DNA of 64,000 nucleotides. Source: CANDOC01 sp965261725 (lineage in GTDB: Bacteria; Pseudomonadota; Gammaproteobacteria; Pseudomonadales; Endozoicomonadaceae). Positions 56,274-64,000 of the stretch are shown piece after piece. The position numbers and the translations under genes are program-made. The stretch covers positions 124,001 through 188,000 of the forward strand of contig CBDHDU010000012.1 of NCBI GenBank assembly GCA_965261725.1, in the 5' to 3' direction. The notes below the pieces were generated by a model. The model was not told the origin of the DNA, ran no database searches, and saw nothing but the letters and a program-made list of their open reading frames with translations. Position 1 is the first letter of the stretch. Every line of letters starts with the position of its first letter.

Positions 56274-57773
56274 ATGACCCTGGCTACTGTATTCAGCCGC
56301 GCCCAGTGCGGTATTGAAGCACCGCTTGTGACTGTAGAAACGCATATTTCCAATGGCTTACCAGCTTTTAGTATTGTAGGGCTTGCGGAAACAGCCGTGA
56401 GAGAAAGCCGGGACCGGGTACGCAGTGCTTTGTTAAATGCCGGTTTTGAATTTCCTGCCCGGAGAATAACGGTCAATCTGGCGCCGGCAGATTTACCCAA
56501 GGAAGGTGGGCGCTTTGATCTTCCCATTGCTATCAGCCTTTTATTGGCTAGCGGACAGCTGGATTGCCCGGATATTGCAAACTATGAACTGATTGGCGAG
56601 CTGGGTTTAACCGGAATGCTCAGATCCGTTAGAGGTGCTCTTCCTGCAGCCATTTGCTGCGGTAAAGCCGATCGTGAATTACTTATTCCTGCTGTAAATC
56701 AATCAGAAGCAGCCGTTGCTGAAAACAGTATTGTTTATGCTGCGGCGCATTTACTTAATATCTGTGCTCATTTATCCGGAGAAGCAAAGCTAGATTGCCT
56801 CCATTACCAAACCGTTGCAGAACCAGAAAACACTACAGCACCGGATATGGCTGAAGTGTTCGGGCAACAGCGCGCCCGGCGTGCGCTGGAAATTGCCGCT
56901 GCCGGAGGACATAACCTGCTGCTAAGCGGCCCTCCCGGCACAGGGAAAACCATGCTGGCCAGCCGCCTACCGGGTATTATGCCTTCAATGGAAAGTAAGG
57001 AAGCTCTGGAAGTCACTGCCATTTATTCGGTTAGTGGTAATAATGCAGCCCCTGAATGGAAACAAAGACCTTTCAGAGCCCCGCATCATACGGCTTCCGC
57101 GCCTGCTCTGGTTGGCGGTGGCAGCCAACCGATGCCGGGAGAGATTTCACTGGCGCATCACGGCGTATTATTTATGGATGAACTACCGGAATATGACCGT
57201 CGCGTTTTGGAAGTATTAAGGGAGCCGATTGAATCCGGACGCATAACTATTTCACGGGCACGACAGCAAGTGACTTACCCTGCAAGGTTTCAGTTAGTTG
57301 CCGCAATGAACCCCTGCCCTTGTGGTTATCTGGGAGATAAGCTGAAAAGCTGTCAGTGCTCCCAGGAACAGGTAGCTCGTTATAAACGTAAGCTTTCTGG
57401 CCCTTTACTGGATCGGTTCGATTTACAGATAGACGTTCCTCGTCCTGAGTCTTTGCCTCTGCCGGGAGATACGATTTCAGAAGCACCAGAAAACTCTGCT
57501 TCCATCCGCAAACGTGTTGTTGAAGCAAGGAAGTTACAACTTAAAAGACAAGGTACATGCAACCAGCAGCTTCAGGGGAAAATGCTGGCTGAATTTTGTG
57601 TATTGGAAAAATCGGAACGTGCCTTGTTAAATCAGGCGATGGACAAGCTCGGGCTTTCCGCCAGAGCTTGTCACCGGATTTTGCGGGTTGCGCGGACTGT
57701 TGCTGACCTGGCAACTAACCCTCTAATACAACGCCAGCATTTAACAGAAGCATTGGGTTACCGCTTAAGCTAA
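56274..57773 (+). CDS. comM: YifB/ComM family Mg-chelatase-like AAA+ ATPase
   Basis: 499 aa. N-terminal ChlI-like domain (FSIVGLAETAVRESRDRVRSAL, ITVNLAPADLPKEGGRFDLPIAI), then AAA+ with Walker A GPPGTGKTMLASRLPG and Walker B VLFMDELPEY, a zinc-like NPCPCGY...CQCS segment, and a C-terminal Mg-chelatase domain. ComM is a hexameric helicase that promotes branch migration during natural transformation. An ATG with GGAAACG upstream starts it. Confidence 0.93.
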   Translation: MTLATVFSRAQCGIEAPLVTVETHISNGLPAFSIVGLAETAVRESRDRVRSALLNAGFEFPARRITVNLAPADLPKEGGRFDLPIAISLLLASGQLDCPDIANYELIGELGLTGMLRSVRGALPAAICCGKADRELLIPAVNQSEAAVAENSIVYAAAHLLNICAHLSGEAKLDCLHYQTVAEPENTTAPDMAEVFGQQRARRALEIAAAGGHNLLLSGPPGTGKTMLASRLPGIMPSMESKEALEVTAIYSVSGNNAAPEWKQRPFRAPHHTASAPALVGGGSQPMPGEISLAHHGVLFMDELPEYDRRVLEVLREPIESGRITISRARQQVTYPARFQLVAAMNPCPCGYLGDKLKSCQCSQEQVARYKRKLSGPLLDRFDLQIDVPRPESLPLPGDTISEAPENSASIRKRVVEARKLQLKRQGTCNQQLQGKMLAEFCVLEKSERALLNQAMDKLGLSARACHRILRVARTVADLATNPLIQRQHLTEALGYRLS

Positions 57774-57781
57774 CTCATAAA

Positions 57782-60634
57782 TTAATAAAAACTTACCTTA
57801 AAGACTGCAGAGAAGGGTTTGGCCGCACCCTTTTTCCTTGAAAATTGTTGATTAATGGCTTTCACCACTTCAAATGCGGTCTTGTTTAATGGTGTTTTCT
57901 GATAGAATTCTAACGTGTTCAGTGTATTAGCACGCATTGAAACAAACATTGCTATTTGTACTGCAGGGTCTTTTCTTTCCATGATGTCGCAAACCAGTTC
58001 TGTTCGCCCCGCAGTTGTCGGTTCATCCTCAACCCCTTCTTTATCACTTTGATTTACCAAACCAAGAGACCGCAGGGATAAGAAGCCCGGCACACCTGAT
58101 CTGACAGAGCCAACATCCAATGGGTTCATTCCACATTCCCTACTCGCATTCTGACGAACAACCGAGATCATTTCAGCTGCCAGTATTTTCGCAGCTTTGG
58201 GGTTACGTCCTGCCCACTCTTTAAATGCCTGCCCTGCATCTCCCGCTGATTTCTTAATAATTGACAGAACCTCATTAAGCACAAGATCCATTGAGGATGA
58301 GGATGATGAAGCCATATCTTTAGCTTTTTGGTCGGATCGCCTCCTCTCGGGCTGAGTTTCTGCTGGAGCGGTGTAACCTCCTCCCAAAGATTTATGTACC
58401 GGTGTCATCTGTGGCTCAGGAGGCCCGTCTATATCTACCTGTAATTGCTCATGAATAACACGGGGCAGTATAGGTATTTGATGCATCAATGGCACACCAA
58501 GCTGTCCTCCACCTCCTGCATAAGATAAAGCATTGGGTAAACCTGAGTATCCATCATGAGGAAGATTTAAATGTGATGAGGGGTTATTAGGTGACGGCAA
58601 ATGGTGACCGGATTGCACCTCATCCCAAGGGTAAGCAGGAGGTGGTTCCGAGCTATGTGTTGGTGCCTGCACACCATAAGGATAACTTTGCTGTGGAGAA
58701 GGGTGCACATACCCGACAGTATAATGAGATGGCGCTGATGTTAGTTGCCCAGGATAGGGGCTGGTATCAACGCTCAGTTTTACCGGCAAGGGGCCAGCCT
58801 GCTGATGATATCCACCTCCCATTGCTCCACCTGAAGCGGCATACTGCGAGCCTGTCTGTGGCGGATATAGTCCTAGTTCTGTTGGTGGTGCTGATGGCGT
58901 CGACGACATGGGAGGAGTGAATACAGCTGCTCCGGCAAGCGGTAATTTAGGCTCCTCAATATAACGTTCATTCAAGTGGTTTTCTAACCGAACCACCTCA
59001 TTCACCAAACTTTCACGATAGCCGGATGCTATATGTACCAAATGTTCCCAGGTTGGAGTAGGTTGCTGTGCTTCTCGCCACTCTCTGAGTTTCTTTTCCA
59101 GAAATGACCTTTCTTTTAAGTGTTCCCATTTGGCTCTGTCTAAAGTAAAACCACCTGTTCCCGGGTACTGACACATAAACAGGAAGACACAGTGAGGAAA
59201 TTTTGAAAATGACTCTGCAATTGGCTCAATGTGTATATCGGCAATCACATCATCTTTTCTCAGCAGTTCTCCAATCTTCTTAGTAACGAGGTGAGGTCTT
59301 TTAGCTATAAACTTTTTTGCTTTTATCAACCTCTTTAGTTCATCGGATCCGCATTCATTAATGCGCAAAACAGCGACGCCCAACTCAACCCAGGATCTCC
59401 CTTTACAGATAAAGTCAGGTAATTTCCCTTCTTCTATTTCCGACATGGAATGCCCTGTCAGAGGAACCAGTTTTTCTACATAATCAAGAATCTCAGGCAC
59501 ATAAGTGTATAATGCAACTGCATTATCAACATCAAACCTCTCATCATTTAGCTGATTTTGGGTTTCTTGCCGAACAACATCTAATTCGCTTTTATCAAAC
59601 CCATCAACACATACATGTTTTCTGGAAAGTGCCGTTACTGAAAGCGCCAGCTGCTTTTTAACGGTTTCAAGCAGATTACCATCCAGAAGCCCCGCCAGCA
59701 TAATCATGCGGTTATAGGTACAGGGTGCTGACTGAGCCATTCGCCCTTGCCGGTTAAGCCATTTTATAAAAAATTGCGACCATTCATTTTCACCTGAGGA
59801 ATCAAACTTCACACCCAAATGCTCTGCTTCCAGAAGCAAAATAAAGTGGCGTGTATATTGTTCAAAATCAGGCAGATCAACTAACAATGCAAAATCATTA
59901 GCATCCAGCCAGCAATCCATTAACTCAACACTGTCAACCATTTTGTTTCGAAGCTTATGTACATTTTCAAGCTCTCTTTGCAAACCAGCTTCAGCAAACT
60001 GGCTACTATGAAGTTCCGAAAAATCCATTAATACTTTTAAAAATGCTCCCCACGTTGGCGTTTCAGTTTTCATAATGTAGAATCGTATTGTTTCAAGTAC
60101 CATTAGCAAGTATTTTGGCCTTACCAAAGACTCTTTCTGGCAAACCCAATACATACCAGCAGTACGTGTTACGTATTCTTGTGAATATACAAATTGATAA
60201 TCCCCAAATATTTCTTCAGCATGTTTATCAAATGTTGCGAAATTAAGTGATAATAAAACGAGATCTGTAGAATCGAGCTTTTCTCTTCCTAAAGGCCATT
60301 CAACTGGAACAGAAGCACTTGCTTCAGGTAATCGTTCAGGTTGATTTGAGTCCCCATCATTTTTCGAACCATTGTTTTCATCTCTTTTTTCCCGTTTCTT
60401 TTTCTTACTTTCTCTTTTTGAGTCCTTCTCTCCCCCTGCCCCACCCGAAACTTCTTTGTTTTCCTTAGGCGTCTTATTGCCAAGCTGGTAAATAGCAGGC
60501 CCTTTTTCATGCCCGGCAGAATATTCAGCAGGTGATTCAACTGCAGTCGAACCCTGGGCAGCCACCTGATTAAAAGAGAGGCCGATAAAAATGAAAAACA
60601 GAAAAACCAACAGCCTGTAATCAAGTAGTTTCAT
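57782..60634 (-). CDS. Large hypothetical exported protein
   Basis: 950 aa. Signal peptide (LLDYRLLVFLFFIFIGLSFNQVAAQ). A very charged stretch follows (SKRESKKKKREKRDENNGSK, about 70-95). A helical, Cys-containing middle (about 115-560) shows no recognised fold. A Pro/Gly/Tyr/Ser-rich low-complexity region spans about 575-760, and a helical C-terminal domain about 780-950. No repeats and no catalytic motif seen. The low-complexity segment resembles disordered linkers of secreted effectors. Function unknown. Convergent with comM. Confidence 0.6.
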   Translation of the reverse strand: MKLLDYRLLVFLFFIFIGLSFNQVAAQGSTAVESPAEYSAGHEKGPAIYQLGNKTPKENKEVSGGAGGEKDSKRESKKKKREKRDENNGSKNDGDSNQPERLPEASASVPVEWPLGREKLDSTDLVLLSLNFATFDKHAEEIFGDYQFVYSQEYVTRTAGMYWVCQKESLVRPKYLLMVLETIRFYIMKTETPTWGAFLKVLMDFSELHSSQFAEAGLQRELENVHKLRNKMVDSVELMDCWLDANDFALLVDLPDFEQYTRHFILLLEAEHLGVKFDSSGENEWSQFFIKWLNRQGRMAQSAPCTYNRMIMLAGLLDGNLLETVKKQLALSVTALSRKHVCVDGFDKSELDVVRQETQNQLNDERFDVDNAVALYTYVPEILDYVEKLVPLTGHSMSEIEEGKLPDFICKGRSWVELGVAVLRINECGSDELKRLIKAKKFIAKRPHLVTKKIGELLRKDDVIADIHIEPIAESFSKFPHCVFLFMCQYPGTGGFTLDRAKWEHLKERSFLEKKLREWREAQQPTPTWEHLVHIASGYRESLVNEVVRLENHLNERYIEEPKLPLAGAAVFTPPMSSTPSAPPTELGLYPPQTGSQYAASGGAMGGGYHQQAGPLPVKLSVDTSPYPGQLTSAPSHYTVGYVHPSPQQSYPYGVQAPTHSSEPPPAYPWDEVQSGHHLPSPNNPSSHLNLPHDGYSGLPNALSYAGGGGQLGVPLMHQIPILPRVIHEQLQVDIDGPPEPQMTPVHKSLGGGYTAPAETQPERRRSDQKAKDMASSSSSSMDLVLNEVLSIIKKSAGDAGQAFKEWAGRNPKAAKILAAEMISVVRQNASRECGMNPLDVGSVRSGVPGFLSLRSLGLVNQSDKEGVEDEPTTAGRTELVCDIMERKDPAVQIAMFVSMRANTLNTLEFYQKTPLNKTAFEVVKAINQQFSRKKGAAKPFSAVFKVSFY

Positions 60635-60859
60635 ACTGCACCTCTTGCTATGCCAGCAATATATTTAATTGTTTTTTATCAGATTTTTATTCTAGCCCCA
60701 CTTGAAAAAGTTTCCTGAAAAAACTGCAGATTTGACTTAATCGCCTTGAAAATAAAAAAAAGAGAACATGATGTCTAATATTTCTCTCACTCAATAAACA
60801 CAACCACAAACCGTCACATGGTAGAATGAACAGGTTTATCTCAAGGCATACTCAACAAA

Positions 60860-62866
60860 GTGACCCGACTCAACGATCGTCAGGCCAAGGCCGTAAAGTA
60901 TATTGATACCCCGCTACTGGTACTCGCCGGTGCCGGCAGTGGCAAGACCAGTGTAATCACCCAGAAGATTGCCTACTTGGTGGAAACCTGCGGCATCAGT
61001 GCCCGCAATATTGTTGCTGTGACTTTTACCAACAAAGCAGCGCGGGAGATGAAAGAGCGTGTTGGCAAGCTGATCAAGGGGCGTGCATCACATGGTTTGA
61101 CTGTATCTACCTTTCACAATCTGGGTTTGAATATTATCCGCAAGGAACATAAGACGCTGGGATTCAAGCCGGGCTTCTCTATCTTTGACCAACAAGATGC
61201 AGCCACACTCATTGGTGAGCTCATGAGCAAGGAGCTGGGCGAAGAAGATGATACGGTCGATACCATTCAGCATATTATTTCCAACTGGAAGAATGACCTG
61301 ATCTCGCCGGAACAGGCATTACAGATTGCCCGTCAGGAAACCGATGTTCTGGCAGCGCGTATTTATATTCACTATACACGCGTACTGAAAGCCTATAACG
61401 CCGTTGATTTCGATGACCTGATTTTGCTGCCGGTACAATTGTTCCAACAAAACCCGGAAGTGCTGAAAAAGTGGCAGCAACGCATCCACTATATGCTGGT
61501 CGATGAATATCAGGACACCAATGCCAGTCAGTACTTGCTGGTAAAAATGCTGGTTGGTGATTCCGGTAAACTGACGGTTGTAGGCGACGACGACCAATCA
61601 ATTTATGCCTGGCGCGGTGCCCGCCCTGAAAACCTTGCATTACTGAAAGAAGATTTTCCGGCACTGAGAGTCATCAAGCTGGAACAAAATTACCGCTCCA
61701 CCAGCCGTATTCTGAAAGCCGCCAACACACTTATTGCCAACAATCCTCATGTGTTTGAGAAGAAGCTCTGGAGTGAGTTGGGCATGGGTGATGAGATCCG
61801 GGTGGTTAAGTGTCGTAGTGAAGATGCTGAGTGCGAGCGGGTTGCCACAGAGATTATGACTCATCGTCTGAAGCATGATACTCACTACAAGGATTACGCC
61901 ATTCTGTATCGTGGCAATCACCAGTCACGGCTGTTGGAAGTTAAATTGCAACAGTTTCAGATTCCGTACCATATTACCGGTGGCACGTCGTTTTTCTCCC
62001 GCGCGGAAGTCAAAGACATCATGGCTTACCTGCGCCTGCTGGTGAATCCTGATGATGACAATGCATTCCTGCGCATTGTGAATACACCCAAACGCGAGAT
62101 TGGCCCGGCTACGCTGGAAAAGCTGGGTGGTTATGCCAATGAACGTCATATCAGTCTGTTCAAAGCCTGTGATGAAATGGGGCTGGAACAATGGCTGGGC
62201 GAACGCCATATAGAAAAGCTGCGTCGCTTTACTCACTGGATTGATGATGTTACCCGTCGCTGCGCTACTGAAGATCCAATCGCCACTATCAAGGAAATGA
62301 TTGATGACAGTGGTTATGAGGCCTGGCTGTACCAAACTGTCGCAACACCGACAGCCGCCGAAAAGCGTATGGCGAATATCTGGCTACTGATTGAATCACT
62401 GGAGCAAACGCTGGAACGTGGCGATGAAGACGATACCATCGAAGATGCTATCAGCCGGTTGCTGCTCAGAGATATGCTCGATCGTCAGGCAGAGGAAGAT
62501 GATGCCGACCGGGTTCAGCTATTAACCCTGCATGCATCCAAAGGTCTGGAATATCCTCATGTCTTTATGGTCGGTATGGAAGAAGAACTCCTGCCCCACC
62601 GCACCAGTATCGAAGAAGACAATATTGAGGAAGAACGCCGCCTGACTTATGTGGGTATCACCCGAGCGCGCAAGTCATTAACCATGACTCTTGCCGGACA
62701 GCGCAAACAATATGGTGAAATGATTGATACCCAGCCCAGCCGGTTTATTGATGAGCTGCCTCAGGAAGACCTTGTATTGGAGGGTATGGGAGAACCTGTC
62801 AGTCAGGAGCAGAAAGCAGCACGTGGGCGTGATGCACTGGCCATGTTGCGTCAGCAATTAAACTGA
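60860..62866 (+). CDS. rep: ATP-dependent DNA helicase Rep
   Basis: 668 aa, close to E. coli Rep (673). UvrD/REP superfamily 1A: Walker A LAGAGSGKTSVIT, motif Ia VTFTNKAAREMKER, motif II VDEYQDTN, motif III VGDDDQSIYAWRGA, motif IV LEQNYRSTSRIL, motif V LLTLHASKGLEYPHVFMVG and motif VI YVGITRARKSL. It unwinds DNA 3-prime to 5-prime at stalled forks. The start is a GTG at 60860 (TRLNDRQAKAV). Confidence 0.95.
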   Translation: MTRLNDRQAKAVKYIDTPLLVLAGAGSGKTSVITQKIAYLVETCGISARNIVAVTFTNKAAREMKERVGKLIKGRASHGLTVSTFHNLGLNIIRKEHKTLGFKPGFSIFDQQDAATLIGELMSKELGEEDDTVDTIQHIISNWKNDLISPEQALQIARQETDVLAARIYIHYTRVLKAYNAVDFDDLILLPVQLFQQNPEVLKKWQQRIHYMLVDEYQDTNASQYLLVKMLVGDSGKLTVVGDDDQSIYAWRGARPENLALLKEDFPALRVIKLEQNYRSTSRILKAANTLIANNPHVFEKKLWSELGMGDEIRVVKCRSEDAECERVATEIMTHRLKHDTHYKDYAILYRGNHQSRLLEVKLQQFQIPYHITGGTSFFSRAEVKDIMAYLRLLVNPDDDNAFLRIVNTPKREIGPATLEKLGGYANERHISLFKACDEMGLEQWLGERHIEKLRRFTHWIDDVTRRCATEDPIATIKEMIDDSGYEAWLYQTVATPTAAEKRMANIWLLIESLEQTLERGDEDDTIEDAISRLLLRDMLDRQAEEDDADRVQLLTLHASKGLEYPHVFMVGMEEELLPHRTSIEEDNIEEERRLTYVGITRARKSLTMTLAGQRKQYGEMIDTQPSRFIDELPQEDLVLEGMGEPVSQEQKAARGRDALAMLRQQLN

Positions 62867-62916
62867 AATTAACAATAAGCGCCCGCCCGATCAGGTATCT
62901 GATCCTGAAAAGATGG

Positions 62917-64000
62917 TTACGGCGAAGACACTGCTCCGGACACAGTTGCTGCTTTTTCCCAGTTTTTTTGAAGCGCATCTGCTTCCTGAGCCGCTTGTTT
63001 AAATTTATCAAGCGCATCATCAAGCTGTTCATAGCAAGGCTGATAGTCTGTCTGATTCAATGCCACAGGCTTATCCGCACTTGGTGCTCTGGTTTTGGGA
63101 GCACTTCCGGTCAGGGTATATCTTGCTCTTTCAAGGTTTTTTCTCGCTTTCGTTTCTTCGGATTCACGTACAGGTTCCAACCGCCTCTTCTGCTTGATGG
63201 CATCCAGCCTTAACTGATAAGCCTGGGTTAAATTGTCAATTGCCTGAACCAACACCTGTTTGATATGACGTGTTGCCTGTTCCTGTTGAATCACTAGAGC
63301 CAGCAGGGAAGAGGCTTCACAAAAAGTGCTCTTTTCGTCATCAACTCCCATCGGAAGCGAAGATAACAAAGCAATTGCTGAAAGATGATGCTTGCAGGCA
63401 GATTGAGAGCTATCTGCAAATTCGGTTGTACCTTTTACAAGATCTCCAGCCAGCTTGTTTAAATGCTCAGCTTTGACAGCAGGATATTCTTTCTTATGAA
63501 ACGCTTTCTGAATTCTTTCAAGATAAGATGCCGACAATTTCGACTGATGATAAATACTGCGGAGACGTCTTTCACCGGGAATAAAATGACTATCTGCCCA
63601 TTTAGAATGAATACAGGCTTTTTCATAGATGCCGGGAGCAATTTCCAGTGCCTTCTCAAATTGCAAAACAGCCTCAGCCCAGTTATTAACCTGACTGCCA
63701 ACCAGTGACGCCGCCTTCTCGCATTCAACTTCCCATTCAGGCAGTTGCTCACCTTGACTGTCTGTTGGACTATTTATTGAACTATCTGCATGTGTTTCTG
63801 ACGGCACTTCTGTGTCATCAGTAGCATTAGTCACTTTTTTCCTGACTTCCTTTTTTCTCGGTGAGCTTTTTCGAGCCTTCTTGCTATGCCGAGTGTTTTT
63901 TCGGCTGGCTCTGATGATATCAAGCTTTTCTGTCTCAATATCCAGCCATGCAAGTAAAGCATCAATATCCTGCTCAGGTTCCTTAACGGTTGCTTTCTGA
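62917..64000 (-). CDS. Hypothetical basic/acidic protein, C-terminal part (runs off the window)
   Basis: The frame is open from the right edge to 62917, about 361 visible residues, so the GTG at 63834 need not be the start. The first part has a Lys/Arg-rich block (RKNTRHSKKARKSSPRKKE), then an acidic Ser/Thr region, then a helical part with TPR-like spacing (NWAEAVLQFEKALEIAPGIYEKA) and further helices. No family is recognised. No signal peptide is visible in this part. Confidence 0.6.
   Translation of the reverse strand, partial: QKATVKEPEQDIDALLAWLDIETEKLDIIRASRKNTRHSKKARKSSPRKKEVRKKVTNATDDTEVPSETHADSSINSPTDSQGEQLPEWEVECEKAASLVGSQVNNWAEAVLQFEKALEIAPGIYEKACIHSKWADSHFIPGERRLRSIYHQSKLSASYLERIQKAFHKKEYPAVKAEHLNKLAGDLVKGTTEFADSSQSACKHHLSAIALLSSLPMGVDDEKSTFCEASSLLALVIQQEQATRHIKQVLVQAIDNLTQAYQLRLDAIKQKRRLEPVRESEETKARKNLERARYTLTGSAPKTRAPSADKPVALNQTDYQPCYEQLDDALDKFKQAAQEADALQKNWEKAATVSGAVSSP

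Overview
The window looks like part of a gammaproteobacterial chromosome, most likely Endozoicomonas or a close relative (marine invertebrate symbiont). This is an inference from the mix of ordinary gammaproteobacterial housekeeping genes (trpS, mutM, rep, comM, ubiK, glnK-amtB, norRVW, hdfR/maoP), several lineage-restricted exported proteins without recognisable domains, eukaryote-like repeat proteins and very dense nested insertion sequences. No rRNA or tRNA gene was seen.

Layout. 1-28.3 kb is a mostly conserved chromosomal segment: the end of a dicarboxylate/amino acid symporter, bioA, a DUF547 protein, a PTPS-family protein, a glutamine-synthetase-family enzyme, trpS, mutM, thiD with a thiZXY-type ABC importer, a 2-hydroxycarboxylate transporter, the divergent norR / norVW nitric oxide detoxification locus followed by a methyltransferase and a DUF1971 protein, the divergent hdfR-like / maoP pair, and an ATP-grasp + DUF1704 pair. 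28.4-30.66 kb is a transition zone with an ISKra4-type transposase, a 152-bp tandem duplication and a small array with type I-F CRISPR geometry but no cas genes. 30.66-51.98 kb is a mobile-element island. 52-64 kb is chromosomal again: amtB, glnK, ubiK, a sensor kinase, comM, a 950-aa exported protein, rep, and a basic protein running off the window.

The island is the unusual part. It is built from four copies of an IS91-type element (HUH transposase with a YLGRY tyrosine pair, all four transposase copies damaged). Each copy carries, directly upstream of the transposase and on the same strand, a gene for an exported polydactyl C2H2 zinc-finger protein with a basic C-terminus. The four genes encode 10, 9, 7 and 4 fingers; the 87-bp finger units are nearly identical and vary mainly at helix positions +2 and +6, which are DNA-contacting positions in classical C2H2 fingers. 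Copy 1 is split by an IS66-family transposon (8-bp target duplication) that carries its own passenger, an exported TPR-like protein gene with 19 near-identical 135/144-bp repeats, now frameshifted. Copy 2 contains an IS1595-type element with an internal 959-bp tandem duplication. Copy 3 is split by an IS630-type element that is itself split by an IS5-type and a second IS66-type element; each of these insertions can be resolved to its terminal repeats and target duplication. Copies 3 and 4 share the same truncation junction, which points to tandem amplification.

How the parts may work together: HMP uptake (thiZXY) feeds ThiD; NorR reads nitric oxide and activates norVW from three GT-N7-AC sites and a sigma-54 promoter; GlnK regulates AmtB. 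In the island, two different insertion-sequence families appear to act as carriers for exported, eukaryote-like repeat proteins whose repeat number changes between copies. All functional statements about the zinc-finger and TPR passengers are inference.
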